The position numbers were made by a program, and so were the translations under genes. Shown here piece after piece: positions 17,086 through 26,066 of a DNA stretch of 45,090 bases. The first letter of the stretch is position 1. Each line of letters begins with the position of its first letter. The stretch is taken from NCBI GenBank assembly GCA_900318205.1, contig ONJS01000023.1:1-45090 (forward strand), in the 5' to 3' direction. The notes below the pieces were generated by a model. That model was not told the origin of the DNA, ran no database searches, and saw only the letters and a list, made by a program, of their open reading frames with translations. Source of the stretch: an uncultured Prevotellaceae bacterium. Lineage in GTDB: Bacteria; Bacteroidota; Bacteroidia; Bacteroidales; Muribaculaceae.

Positions 17086-18642
17086 TTACCTGATGATGTC
17101 ATCCTCGCTGGTGACATTCTCATGTCCACAACCCTCGTCGCACAGCCAACCGAACGGGTCACTCTTGGCAGCAGGGAAAGAATAGAAAATCCAGTGCGTT
17201 GGGCGTCTGAAGCCGAACTTGCGGCCATTGTGCTCGTGGACAGGGGCTTGATACACCACCGTCACGCCGCTCACATACTTGTCACGCTCATAGGGGCTGT
17301 ACTTGACCCCATTGGTCTCGATATAGGCCAAGTCCTCCATGCAATCATGCTCAACGATATTAGATGGCAACACGCGGTTGCCGCCCAGGACATTACGCGC
17401 CACTGCCACATACTCGGGATCGGCTATCTTTTCCCAGCGACGGGCGGCATGGGCGAACCAGCCACACTCAGTCGCCCACTTGGCAACTTCCTGAATTGAC
17501 ACATCGCCTGCGTCGGGATGACGGCGTTCAAACAGGTTGAGCAGCAGCGACAACTCAGCGGTAGCACCCTCAAGGGAGCCCTGCTCGGCACGGCCCAGGA
17601 CCGCAAAGAAATTGTAGCACTCATCAATGGTCTTGTTGTAAACTGTGGTGTCCGACCGGGTATAGGCACGACACGGGATGAAATGTTTCCCTTCTCGAGC
17701 ATTCGCTATCAGGGCGGTAAAATACTTGACAGATTCCTCAAGCGACATGAAACGGCCCGCATCAGCCTCGTTTTTGATATGCTTTTTCACGGCCTCCTCG
17801 GGATGGAACTGGACACCGAGGGCAAAGTGCTTGTCGGTGCGCTCAATGGCCTCGATAATCTCTACCCCCTCGGTCATCGTCACACCCGTCACCTTCAAGG
17901 GCGTACCGGTCACGTCGCCCACCACCTGATGGTGCCATGAGGGCACGTCACGGATGGTGTCAGTGCCAGTGATGGCATAGAGCAACGAGTTGTGATCGGT
18001 CACTGTCACGTCATGGGGCGTATAGTAACGCTTGCCCTCGCTATCGCGCTGCATGCGATGCAAAAAACGGTAATTTTTGCCCATTTCATCGAAGAAATCG
18101 CCCAAATCCTGAATGAGCGGAGCCCCCGAAACGACGCCCAGCATCTGCATGCCGCGGCACAGGCCCAGCACGGGGATATCATGGTCCAAACAATAGGCCA
18201 TCGTCAAGTATTCCGACACGTCACGCGTGGCATTGGCGGGACTGTCGTCGGCAATACCGTGCCACGGTTGAGGAACAGCAAACAGCGTAGAGCTGATGTC
18301 ACCGCCACCCAAAAAGACGACAGCCTGAACACCTGCCAGCAGGTTATCGGCATCAGTACCGTGATAGGTCACACGCTTGACAACGTCGGCATATTGTTGA
18401 CGTAAAACGCCCATTTCATCGGTATATTTCGGGCATAATACCATACCTTCATAGTCAAATCCTGCTGGGCGCAACTGCGGCAAAATCACTGCCTCTCCCC
18501 CAGCCTGCTCGATGGACAGAATGACACGCTCATAGCTGGCTGCCGTGGGCTGCCATGCGATACCGACCCGCACCGGCGTTTCTCCACCAGTAGCCACAAT
18601 GGCCGCCATCATCGCCCAAATAATAAAAAGATACCGTTTCAT
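17086..18642 (-). CDS. Secreted class I glutamine-amidotransferase-like (peptidase C26) protein with extra C-terminal domain
   Basis: 518 residues from the ATG at 18642, with a signal peptide (MKRYLFIIWAMMAAIVA). The first 320 residues are a C26 / gamma-glutamyl-hydrolase-like fold: VFLGGGDI, nucleophile elbow GLCRGMQ (Cys162) and FHPEEA (His280, Glu282) complete the triad. Most C26 proteins stop there. Here about 190 residues follow (from FIPCRAYTRSD), containing ECGWFAHAARRWEKI, VLPSNIVEHDC and KYVSGVTVVYQ. This tail is faintly like cell-wall hydrolase (SleB-type) domains but I cannot assign it. Export makes a gamma-glutamyl-peptide or peptidoglycan-related substrate plausible. It converges on the DUF2156 gene with only 13 bp between stops. 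Confidence 0.82.
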   Translation of the reverse strand: MKRYLFIIWAMMAAIVATGGETPVRVGIAWQPTAASYERVILSIEQAGGEAVILPQLRPAGFDYEGMVLCPKYTDEMGVLRQQYADVVKRVTYHGTDADNLLAGVQAVVFLGGGDISSTLFAVPQPWHGIADDSPANATRDVSEYLTMAYCLDHDIPVLGLCRGMQMLGVVSGAPLIQDLGDFFDEMGKNYRFLHRMQRDSEGKRYYTPHDVTVTDHNSLLYAITGTDTIRDVPSWHHQVVGDVTGTPLKVTGVTMTEGVEIIEAIERTDKHFALGVQFHPEEAVKKHIKNEADAGRFMSLEESVKYFTALIANAREGKHFIPCRAYTRSDTTVYNKTIDECYNFFAVLGRAEQGSLEGATAELSLLLNLFERRHPDAGDVSIQEVAKWATECGWFAHAARRWEKIADPEYVAVARNVLGGNRVLPSNIVEHDCMEDLAYIETNGVKYSPYERDKYVSGVTVVYQAPVHEHNGRKFGFRRPTHWIFYSFPAAKSDPFGWLCDEGCGHENVTSEDDIIR

Positions 18643-18670
18643 CGTCTTGAGTGGTTGATTAATCTGTTGA

Positions 18671-18678
18671 CAAAAGTA
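18671..18678 (-). promoter_or_regulatory. -7 box of the C26 gene
   Basis: TACTTTTG on the minus strand, 28 nt upstream of the ATG at 18642. It sits directly after the terminator of the upstream protease gene, so the C26 gene can be transcribed independently. No -33 box at the right distance. Confidence 0.5.
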
Positions 18679-18712
18679 CATAAAAAACTTCAGAGCACCT
18701 ATGGGCAGTGCA

Positions 18713-18753
18713 CAAAAAGAACTGTGCCAGGAACCAATCGGTCCCCAGCACAG
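18713..18753 (-). terminator. Terminator of the C10 protease gene
   Basis: On the minus strand CTGTGC...GCACAG (outer) and GGACC/GGTTCC-type inner pairs form a hairpin (18722-18753), followed by TTCTTTTTG. It lies about 50 nt beyond the stop at 18800. Confidence 0.75.
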
Positions 18754-18799
18754 CCTGTTAAAATACTTTTATCGAACTATCTGCTCAATGTCGAGTCAA

Positions 18800-20542
18800 T
18801 TACTGCTCGGGTGCAGCATTCAACAAGAGGCCGATAAGAGCAGATACATCATCAATGCCCAACTTGCCATCCTCGTTCACATCAGCAACCTCGGCATACT
18901 CGCCCTCACTCAGCAGGAGGCTGATGAGTGCAGTAACATCATCAATGCTCAACTTGCCATCCTGGTCCACATCACCCAAGATGAACTGGGGATCGGGAGG
19001 AGTTTCCCACTCACCGATGGTGAAGGGCACGGGATCATCCAGGAACCACATCCAGTTAGTTTCAGTGCTGTAGGTGAAGTAAGGAGTATAGACAACAGCG
19101 TAATAGGTACGGCCCTGAGACATATAGTAGAGAGAATAGTCACCACTCAGGTCAAGATTTACGGTACCGTTGTCTTCGATCTCTACGTTAGAAGCCGTCT
19201 TGGTGACAACGGGGCTGTAAGTATTGTCGGAGTTCTTGGAAACAATACCATACTTCAGGGTGCCATTCCAAACACCACCCAGAGACTGCACGTCGATGGA
19301 GAGGCGCAAATCATTAGCGGGCATGGTTTCAGCTACCTTATTCACGTCCTTAACGATAACGCCACCGATGCCAGTGGTATCCTCGCAGAGGCCGATGATA
19401 GCAGCCTGTTCATGGTTGAAGCCAGAATCATAGGCATCATATTCATAGTTGTTCCTCGGTGACAGCAGAGCCCAGTCGAAGTAGCCGTTGTACTCCTCAG
19501 GCTGGAAACCCCAGTTGACGTGCACCTTACCATTGGAATCATAGCCGTCGAGCACGAAGGCGTGGCCGATGTGGCACTGGTTACCGCTGTTGTCAATAAC
19601 CCTGTAACCCATGTAGTAAACGGGACGGCCATTGTCAATCTCGTTGTACATGATGTCATACCAGGCCTGCTCATCGTACTGGTAACTGGACTTCTGCACA
19701 TACTGGATATTAGCATTGTAGTTAAAGAAGGTGATGATACCTCTAAACACATTCCTGAGAAGAACATCGCTGCTCTCGCCTGAATAGATGGTGTGGAAGG
19801 CTACGCCGACTTCATAGCACAGCTCAGAAACCTCCATAGCGGACTGGGTCTCGCCATAGCCATTCTTCATCTTGCCGTAATCATAATACCAGTCATCAAA
19901 CTTTGCAGAAGCGGTCATCTCTTGACCATCCAGCATATAATTATAGCTGAATGAGCCTACACCATAACGCGGGTACCTCAGGCCCTTCATGATTGTTGCA
20001 AAAGCAATAGGAGAGCAACCTGCATAGCAGCGGCCATTGGAGGTCAAGGCGTGCGATGAGCGAGGAGCGTTGTTGTTGTAGGGAGGGAACTGATGCCAGT
20101 GTACCTCACCGCAGATGGGATACACGCCGTAGGGCTGCAGGTCATAGTTCAAGGTCGGCTTCTTGGCATTATTGGGATGGAGACGCATCACATCCATCTG
20201 ATGCTGATAAGCCTTGAGCAGATCCATCAGAGGCTCAGGAACCTCGTTGATGTCAAATGAACCCTTGGTGCTGTAAGCCAGAACGGGGCTTGACATGTCA
20301 TCACCGGCGACGATCACGAAACCCTGACCGCCATCACGGTTGAACACATAATAGTCACTCTGACCCTTCAGGTTAGTTGCTTCATAGCCCAAAGTCATCT
20401 TGACATTTGAAGCATTGAACCTGGTGCTGCTGGTAAACTGCTGCTTGGCAATTGCCATAGCCTGGTCAACGGTAATACTTTTGGCGTCAATGCTTTGCGT
20501 AAATAACGCACACACCGACAGTAAAAACAGTAATTTCTTCAT
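18800..20542 (-). CDS. C10 (streptopain-like) cysteine protease with C-terminal dockerin
   Basis: 580 residues. Signal peptide 1-20 (…TQSIDA). An N-terminal propeptide domain (about 21-130) of the Spi/SpeB type has FVIVAGDD and PVLAYSTKG. The catalytic domain is about 140-385: Cys176 in CYAGCSPIAFATIM, His327 in GHAFVLDGYD and the HVNWGF motif (Asn343, Trp344). All match the C10 family that includes SpeB, interpain and periodontain-type proteases. A beta-rich domain (about 390-510) follows, then a dockerin with loops DVDQDGKLSIDDVT and DVNEDGKLGIDDVS, ending 5 residues from the C-terminus. It is probably secreted as a zymogen and activated by propeptide removal. There is no sorting-signal tail, so the dockerin may anchor it. 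Confidence 0.93.
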   Translation of the reverse strand: MKKLLFLLSVCALFTQSIDAKSITVDQAMAIAKQQFTSSTRFNASNVKMTLGYEATNLKGQSDYYVFNRDGGQGFVIVAGDDMSSPVLAYSTKGSFDINEVPEPLMDLLKAYQHQMDVMRLHPNNAKKPTLNYDLQPYGVYPICGEVHWHQFPPYNNNAPRSSHALTSNGRCYAGCSPIAFATIMKGLRYPRYGVGSFSYNYMLDGQEMTASAKFDDWYYDYGKMKNGYGETQSAMEVSELCYEVGVAFHTIYSGESSDVLLRNVFRGIITFFNYNANIQYVQKSSYQYDEQAWYDIMYNEIDNGRPVYYMGYRVIDNSGNQCHIGHAFVLDGYDSNGKVHVNWGFQPEEYNGYFDWALLSPRNNYEYDAYDSGFNHEQAAIIGLCEDTTGIGGVIVKDVNKVAETMPANDLRLSIDVQSLGGVWNGTLKYGIVSKNSDNTYSPVVTKTASNVEIEDNGTVNLDLSGDYSLYYMSQGRTYYAVVYTPYFTYSTETNWMWFLDDPVPFTIGEWETPPDPQFILGDVDQDGKLSIDDVTALISLLLSEGEYAEVADVNEDGKLGIDDVSALIGLLLNAAPEQ

Positions 20543-20681
20543 AACAAAAATATTAGATTAAAAAAATAAAGTTTATAGTCAAATAGTATTTGGCAATATT
20601 AATTCAAAATAAGAGGTTAATCTTTCTGGTATAATATAGACACTATCTTCTTGATTACACCTCACAACCATTTATAGACTG

Positions 20682-20712
20682 CAAAGATAGTTTTTCTCTT
20701 GATATTCACAAA
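20682..20712 (-). promoter_or_regulatory. Promoter of the C10 protease
   Basis: On the minus strand TTTG (20709-20712), exactly 19 nt, then TATCTTTG (20682-20689) make a near-perfect Bacteroidetes promoter. It gives a leader of about 135 nt. The remainder of the gap up to 20930 shows no gene. Confidence 0.75.
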
Positions 20713-20930
20713 TTTTTTTGGAGTAAAAACACAAAAAAATTCCAAAAAGGTTACGATTTCCGTTTGTCAAATCAGCATAAAGAAACACACAAAGCGCTGT
20801 ATTACAGTGCAATACAAAATATCTCAGCTTGCGACCAAGTTATTATGTATATCGGTACTGACCACCTTCAAACCCTAACCAAATCCCATAGAGTCCATGG
20901 TCCCTCAAAAAAAGATATATTTATACCACT

Positions 20931-22067
20931 TTAACGATTGCGCAGCATCTCCAGCACGCGCTCAACGGGCAGGGCATCAACGTGGTTACCGCCCCAGCCC
21001 GTCATCGACTCGGCCATGAAAAGGGAGTTCCACAGTGCTTCGGCGGTGGCCTCGATGGTAGCGGCAAATATGGATGACATTTCACCATTGGCAAGCACCG
21101 TCGAGGTGATGGTCCGAGCCGTATCATTGATCAGGTTACCGGGAGCAACCGACAGGGCGATGACATAATCCCCGCTACCGTTGGAAGCGATGCCGCCAGT
21201 CTTGGCCATGCCCATCATGGCGCGCTTGGCGACACGTTCCAGATTGCGTGAATCGAGAGGGGCATCGGTTATCACAACCATCATGCAGGAGCCGTCAACG
21301 TTCTCGGCTTTGCGCACATGATTGATGAAATCATGCTTCTGGAGCCTTTGCCCCACCTGCACACCGTCAATCTCAAGGATTCCGCCATAGTTGGTCTGTA
21401 CAAGCACACCGATAGTGTAACCGCCCAACGACTCGGGCAACACGCGCGACGACGTGCCGATGCCACCCTTGAAACCGAAACAGATGGTGCCCGTGCCAGC
21501 CCCCACATTGCCTTGCTCCACTGGTCCGCCATGCGCATTGTTGATGGCATCAATGACCATCTGGGGAGTGACATACATCTGGCGTATCTTGTTCAACCTG
21601 CCGTCATTGGTCTCACCCACCACAGCGTTGACCGACCTCACGTTTTCGTTCCCCGGCTGCATCAGGGTATAACGCACTGCGCCCTCGATGCCTGCCGCTA
21701 CACTCAGGGTGTTGGTAAGAATCACCGGTGTCTCGATGTTACCGAGTTCACGCACCTGGGTCACACCAGCCAACTTGCCGAAACCGTTTCCCACATAGAT
21801 AGCAGCCGGTACCTTGTTGCGGAAAATGTCGCCCTGATGCGGCACAATCGCAGTGACGCCCGTGCGGATGCTGTCCCCCTCAATGCAGGTGACATGTCCC
21901 ACCGTGACACCAGGCACATCAGTAATCGCATTATAGGTGCCTGTTTCAAATATTCCCGTAGGGAAGCCCAACTGACGCAACGTCTTGTGAGGTTGTCCAG
22001 CCGACACCGTAAACCCCATCAGTACAGCCACAACGGCCAGGATGTAATGTTTCTTCATCATCTTCAT
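20931..22067 (-). CDS. P1 (S58, DmpA-type) aminopeptidase, secreted
   Basis: 378 residues from the ATG at 22067 (MKMMKKHYILAVVAVLMGFTVSAGQ signal peptide); ATGs at 22061 and 22058 are also possible. The fold motifs are those of the DmpA/BapA family: NAITDVPGVTVGHVT, VGETNDGRLN, GAGTGTICFGFKGGIGTSSR. The autocleavage and nucleophile site is GIASNGSGDY, with Gly297-Ser298; cleavage there yields alpha and beta chains and frees Ser298 as the N-terminal nucleophile. The family cleaves N-terminal D-/L-amino acids or beta-alanyl dipeptides. With a signal peptide it should act in the periplasm, perhaps on D-amino-acid peptides; this is inference. Confidence 0.9.
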   Translation of the reverse strand: MKMMKKHYILAVVAVLMGFTVSAGQPHKTLRQLGFPTGIFETGTYNAITDVPGVTVGHVTCIEGDSIRTGVTAIVPHQGDIFRNKVPAAIYVGNGFGKLAGVTQVRELGNIETPVILTNTLSVAAGIEGAVRYTLMQPGNENVRSVNAVVGETNDGRLNKIRQMYVTPQMVIDAINNAHGGPVEQGNVGAGTGTICFGFKGGIGTSSRVLPESLGGYTIGVLVQTNYGGILEIDGVQVGQRLQKHDFINHVRKAENVDGSCMMVVITDAPLDSRNLERVAKRAMMGMAKTGGIASNGSGDYVIALSVAPGNLINDTARTITSTVLANGEMSSIFAATIEATAEALWNSLFMAESMTGWGGNHVDALPVERVLEMLRNR

Positions 22068-22092
22068 TGAGAGCCCATTTGTTGTCATTTCA

Positions 22093-22126
22093 CAAAAGTA
22101 CAAAAAACTGACTTACCATCAACAAA
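22093..22126 (-). promoter_or_regulatory. Promoter of the P1 peptidase
   Basis: TACTTTTG on the minus strand (22093-22100), with TTTG 22 nt upstream (22123-22126), a slightly long spacer. Confidence 0.5.
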
Positions 22127-22251
22127 ACTGAGAAACAAAGTCCATCTCCCACGCCAACCACACGACCACATCCCCTCAACATCATACTTGGAATGTGATA
22201 TACGTTTTTCAAAAAAATAGTTAAATATAACGTCGGTGCAAAAATAATGCG

Positions 22252-22259
22252 TACATTTG
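22252..22259 (+). promoter_or_regulatory. -7 box of the LRR/dockerin gene
   Basis: TACATTTG matches TAnnTTTG and lies 45 nt upstream of the ATG at 22305. No TTTG at the -33 position. Confidence 0.5.
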
Positions 22260-22304
22260 CAGGTTATTACGAGACAACAAAAACCAAGAAAAGTTAAAAA
22301 CGAT

Positions 22305-24395
22305 ATGCGCAAATTGTTTTTCCTGCTGCTTCTGGCAGCAGCAACAGCTTTGGGAAGTCAAGCCATTACTGTACAGAATACGGCTGGCCAACTGTCACAG
22401 TTGGTGACTAATACCCAAATCACAGAGCTGACAGTTACAGGCACCATGGATGCCCGTGACTTCCTTTTCATCTCCAATGAGTTGACGGAGTTGACCTCGG
22501 TCAACCTCAGCCAGGTCAACATCCTGCCGATGGAAAATGCATCTATGCTCTATGGCACCGTTTCGTCTTACAAAGCCAATGAAGTGCCCCGCACGGCCTT
22601 CTTCGGCAAGAAGCTGACGACTGTGGTTCTTCCCGCCAACATCGAATCGGTGGGCTATGCCGCCTTTGCCGGATGCTACCAGCTTCGCAGTGTGACCTTC
22701 CCTGCCACCTTGGCCAATATCGGCGAATATGCCTTTGCCGGCAGTGCCTTGACCAGTGTCGATGTGCCCGCTTCGGTACAGGTAATCGGCAAGGGAGCGT
22801 TTGCACGTTGCGAGAACCTGACGAGTGCAACCATCAACAGCACTTTCCTCGGTGACTTCATGTTCCTTGGTGACACCCATCTGAGTCAAGTGACTCTGGG
22901 CAATACCGTACGCAACATTGCCAAGGGCATGTTCAACGGTTGTGCCGCGCTGAAGACGATAAACATCGATCCCGCCTGCAGGATTACGCGTATTGATGAC
23001 GAAGCATTCATCAATTCGGGTCTGGAGGCTATCGACCTGAATACCTTGGGTGTAGGTACCATCGGTGAATGGGCATTGGCTCAAACCCAAATTTCCAATG
23101 TGGAAATGGGTAGCGGTATGACTCTGCTGGGCGAGGGTGCGCTTGCACACAACCCCATGCTGGAGTCTGTCATCCTTCCCGGCATGGGACATGACTATCC
23201 CACTGGTGGAGGACGTCGTGCTCCTCATCGTCCCCACACGATTGCCGACATTAAGGACTACACCTTTGCCGGCGACGGTGCGCTCAATGCAGGCAACCTG
23301 CTGCGTGAAGGCGTGACGACCATCGGCAATTATGCCCTCTACAACGTCAGCGCCGAAATCGACACCATGTGGCTGCCCTCGAGCGTCAACTACCTGGGCG
23401 ACAGGGCTATGGCCGGTATGACAGGCATGAAGGTCCTCGTGACCGATGCTACCGATGTACCCGCTCTGGGTAATGACGTGTGGGCCGGTGTAGATCAGCC
23501 CTCTGTACCCCTGATCACTCCCAACAATGAGAGCGCCATCCTGTACAAGGCTGCCGACCAGTGGATGAACTTCTTCTTTGAACCTCAAGAAGAAGTCATC
23601 GTCGGTGACGTGAATGGTGACGGCCACGTTACCATTAGTGACGTGACTGCCCTGATCAACTACCTGCTGTCGGGCGATGACTCTAACGTCAACGTGAAAG
23701 CCACTGATGTCAACCAAGACGGCAACACCAGCATCGGTGACGTAACCGCCTTGATCAACCTGCTGCTCAACGGCAGTTCAAACAAGTCAGTATCAAGCAT
23801 CCATGACTCGGTTGTCATCAACACTGTAGCCACCAGCGATAAGTTCATCTTGCCTGCTGTTTCGCTGAAGGCTGGTGAGACCAAGACCATTGACGTGGAA
23901 CTGGAGAATAACGAACACGCTTACACCGCCCTGCGCTGCGAGATCATTCTGCCGCAAGGTGTTGAACTGACTAACGTCAAGGCTCTTGAGCGCAGTTCCA
24001 ACCACTCGTTCTACATCAAGCGCAACGAGGTTGAAGACAATGTTTACACCATCATGGGTGTGGACATGAACCTGATGACAATCACTGGCAGCGAGGGTAA
24101 CGTGATGCGCCTGACGATTACAGCGAACGATGACTTTGAGGCTACCACAGCCGAGATGAAGCTCGTCAACTCCGTGTTGGTTACCGACCACAACGAGAGC
24201 TACCTCGCCGATGATGCCGTTGCCAACATGAGCATTAACTCAGGCATCGAGCAAGTAGTTGCCGACAAGGAGATTGACCGCGTTCGTTACATCAACGTAG
24301 CCGGTCAGGAGAGTGACATGCCGTTCGACGGTGTGAACATCATGGTGACCACCTATACCGACGGCACCACAACCACCGCCAAGGTTATCAAGTAA
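22305..24395 (+). CDS. BspA-type leucine-rich repeat protein with internal dockerin, cohesin-like domain and C-terminal sorting signal
   Basis: 696 residues from the ATG at 22305 (signal MRKLFFLLLLAAATALGSQA); an upstream in-frame start at 22257 overlaps the promoter. Residues about 80-400 are LRR_5/BspA repeats ('LTSVDVPASVQVIGKGAFARCENL' split over successive 22-24-residue units). A dockerin with DVNGDGHVTISDVT and DVNQDGNTSIGDVT lies at about 430-490. Then comes a cohesin-like domain (about 510-650: AVSLKAGETKTIDVELENN, CEIILPQGVELTNVKAL, NVMRLTITANDD). The C-terminus has VRYINVAGQES and VTTYTDGTTTTAKVIK, near-identical to the tail of the 1205-3040 protein. Having a dockerin and a cohesin-like domain in one chain is notable. 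Likely a surface adhesin or scaffold. Confidence 0.9.
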   Translation: MRKLFFLLLLAAATALGSQAITVQNTAGQLSQLVTNTQITELTVTGTMDARDFLFISNELTELTSVNLSQVNILPMENASMLYGTVSSYKANEVPRTAFFGKKLTTVVLPANIESVGYAAFAGCYQLRSVTFPATLANIGEYAFAGSALTSVDVPASVQVIGKGAFARCENLTSATINSTFLGDFMFLGDTHLSQVTLGNTVRNIAKGMFNGCAALKTINIDPACRITRIDDEAFINSGLEAIDLNTLGVGTIGEWALAQTQISNVEMGSGMTLLGEGALAHNPMLESVILPGMGHDYPTGGGRRAPHRPHTIADIKDYTFAGDGALNAGNLLREGVTTIGNYALYNVSAEIDTMWLPSSVNYLGDRAMAGMTGMKVLVTDATDVPALGNDVWAGVDQPSVPLITPNNESAILYKAADQWMNFFFEPQEEVIVGDVNGDGHVTISDVTALINYLLSGDDSNVNVKATDVNQDGNTSIGDVTALINLLLNGSSNKSVSSIHDSVVINTVATSDKFILPAVSLKAGETKTIDVELENNEHAYTALRCEIILPQGVELTNVKALERSSNHSFYIKRNEVEDNVYTIMGVDMNLMTITGSEGNVMRLTITANDDFEATTAEMKLVNSVLVTDHNESYLADDAVANMSINSGIEQVVADKEIDRVRYINVAGQESDMPFDGVNIMVTTYTDGTTTTAKVIK

Positions 24396-24436
24396 AGGAA
24401 TTAGCCTTTAGCCAATAGCTTTTAGCTATTAGCATT
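24396..24436. repeat. Short array of tagcctttagcc / tagcttttagc units
   Basis: Degenerate units built on TTTAGC or ATTAGC follow the LRR gene stop, before its terminator. Confidence 0.55.
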
Positions 24437-24451
24437 TTGACGATTGATATT

Positions 24452-24490
24452 GCAGACGCCTCACAATGTGGGGCGCCTGCTTTTTATATA
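24452..24490 (+). terminator. Terminator of the LRR gene
   Basis: Arms GCAGACGCCTCAC and GTGGGGCGCCTGC (24452-24480) with a 3-nt loop are followed by TTTTTATATAT. One A-C mismatch and one G-T pair are present. Confidence 0.85.
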
Positions 24491-24641
24491 TGTATTGACT
24501 GATCCTGACCCCATTTCCCTGCATCAAAAAACAGGCAATGGAACATTTTGTGCAAAAAGTGAAAATTATAGTGCGATTTGTGAAACCCCGACGTTAAAAA
24601 AAGGCAGTTACTTTGCAACAGAAATCAAAACAAGTACACTG

Positions 24642-25190
24642 ATGGATATTTTCAAGCAATTAAGTTCAGAGGCCGCTGTCGATATGGCAACGCCCGAATA
24701 TGGAGAGGCAATCCAAGAGATGAGCCGCTGCAACAAGATTTGTCACCGCATCAACACCACCGAGCCAGAGATGGAGAAGGTGCGTCCGCTGGAAGAGGAA
24801 CTGTTCAATGGCGGGCTGGATGCCACGAGTTACATCATGCCGCCGCTGCAGATTGACTTCGGCTGCCAGATGAAGATTGGTAAGAGCGTGTTTGTGAACC
24901 ACTCGCTGACGTGCATGGCTGCAGGAGGCATTATCATCGAGGATGGTGTGATGATCGGGCCTAATGTGCGCATCGTCACCGACAATCACGACCTGGAGAA
25001 CCGCATGGTACTGCGCTGCAAGCCAGTACACATCGGTCGTAACGCCTGGATTGGCGTTGGTGCCATTATCCTGCCTGGCGTGACTATTGGAGAGAACGCC
25101 GTTGTTGCAGCCGGTGCCGTGGTGACCAAGGATGTGGCTGCGAACACTATCGTGGGCGGCAATCCTGCAAAGTTGATTAAAAACATCTAA
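24642..25190 (+). CDS. Sugar O-acetyltransferase, maltose/galactoside acetyltransferase family (left-handed beta-helix)
   Basis: 182 residues from the ATG at 24642 ([11 protein letters not shown]); a longer frame from 24444 spans the terminator and is rejected. The C-terminal half has the hexapeptide repeats of the LacA/Maa family ([56 protein letters not shown]), including the catalytic His of DNHD. It acetylates a sugar or related acceptor from acetyl-CoA; the acceptor is not evident. It is the first gene of the operon running to 27.6 kb. A box resembling -7 (TTACTTTG, 24608-24615) lies just upstream; this start is weakly supported. Confidence 0.9.
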   Translation: MDIFKQLSSEAAVDMATPEYGEAIQEMSRCNKICHRINTTEPEMEKVRPLEEELFNGGLDATSYIMPPLQIDFGCQMKIGKSVFVNHSLTCMAAGGIIIEDGVMIGPNVRIVTDNHDLENRMVLRCKPVHIGRNAWIGVGAIILPGVTIGENAVVAAGAVVTKDVAANTIVGGNPAKLIKNI

Positions 25191-25208
25191 AAAAGAGGAG
25201 GATAGACT

Positions 25209-26054
25209 ATGATTTTTGACAGAAACGAAAAGAAAGCAGTTGTGGCACTCTTGGGTGCCGGTAGCATGGGAACTGCCATCGTACGTCGTATTGCAGCCGG
25301 TAAGAAGATTCTGCTGGGCGACATCAGCGAGAAGGCGCTGGAGCGCGTGGGCGAGGACTTCAGGCGCTGCGGCTATGACGTGGAAACGCAGGAAGTAAAT
25401 GCCCTGCACAAAGATAGTGTGGAGGCATTCGCCCGCAAGGCGGCTGAACTGGGTCCCGTGATGTACTTCATCGACACAGCTGGTGCATCACCCAACCAAG
25501 CCAATCCTGAACACATTGTCAATCTCGACATGGTGGGCACGGGCTATGCCGTGGATGCTTTCGGACAGGTGATGGCCGAGGGTGGCGCAGGACTTATCAT
25601 CTCGAGTCAGGCAGCCTATATGTACCCTATCCCCAACGACATCGAACTGCAACTCGTGAACACACCGACTGAAGAACTGAAGAACGTCAAGTTCATTCAA
25701 GAGGTTGCCATGCAGAACAGCGGCTTTGCCTACATGATCGCCAAGCGCATGAACCATCTGCAGGCACAGCGTGCCGCTGCCACCAGTTGGCGTAAGCGCC
25801 GTGCACGCATCAACACAATCTCGCCGGGTATCATCGTCACCCCGCTGGCCTATGACGAGTTCAACGCCAACGGCGAGGGCTACCAGCGCATGATTGATGC
25901 CTCTGCTGCTCAGCGTACAGGAACGAGTGACGAGATAGCCGAGGCTGCTGCCTTCCTCCTGGGAGAGCATGCCAAGTTCATCACGGGCACTGACCTGCTC
26001 ATCGACGGTGGTGTCATCGCCAGCATCCGTACAGGTGAATATCAACTAGGATAA
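25209..26054 (+). CDS. Short-chain dehydrogenase/reductase
   Basis: 281 residues. The NAD(P) motif is GAGSMGTAI (from about residue 17), rather than the usual TGxxxGxG. ISSQAAY precedes Tyr175-x3-Lys179 (YMIAK), and NTISPGIIVTP and GTDLLIDGG complete the classical SDR pattern. The substrate is unknown. It begins 18 nt after the acetyltransferase stop, and an AGGAGG site at 25196-25201 lies 7 nt before the ATG. Such a strong Shine-Dalgarno sequence is rare in this window and suggests high translation. Confidence 0.92.
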   Translation: MIFDRNEKKAVVALLGAGSMGTAIVRRIAAGKKILLGDISEKALERVGEDFRRCGYDVETQEVNALHKDSVEAFARKAAELGPVMYFIDTAGASPNQANPEHIVNLDMVGTGYAVDAFGQVMAEGGAGLIISSQAAYMYPIPNDIELQLVNTPTEELKNVKFIQEVAMQNSGFAYMIAKRMNHLQAQRAAATSWRKRRARINTISPGIIVTPLAYDEFNANGEGYQRMIDASAAQRTGTSDEIAEAAAFLLGEHAKFITGTDLLIDGGVIASIRTGEYQLG

Positions 26055-26066
26055 CAAACAATAACT

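Noticed and set aside
24444-24641. Longer N-terminus for the acetyltransferase
   Set aside because: It would translate through the rho-independent terminator of the upstream gene; family members start at MDIFKQL-like sequence.
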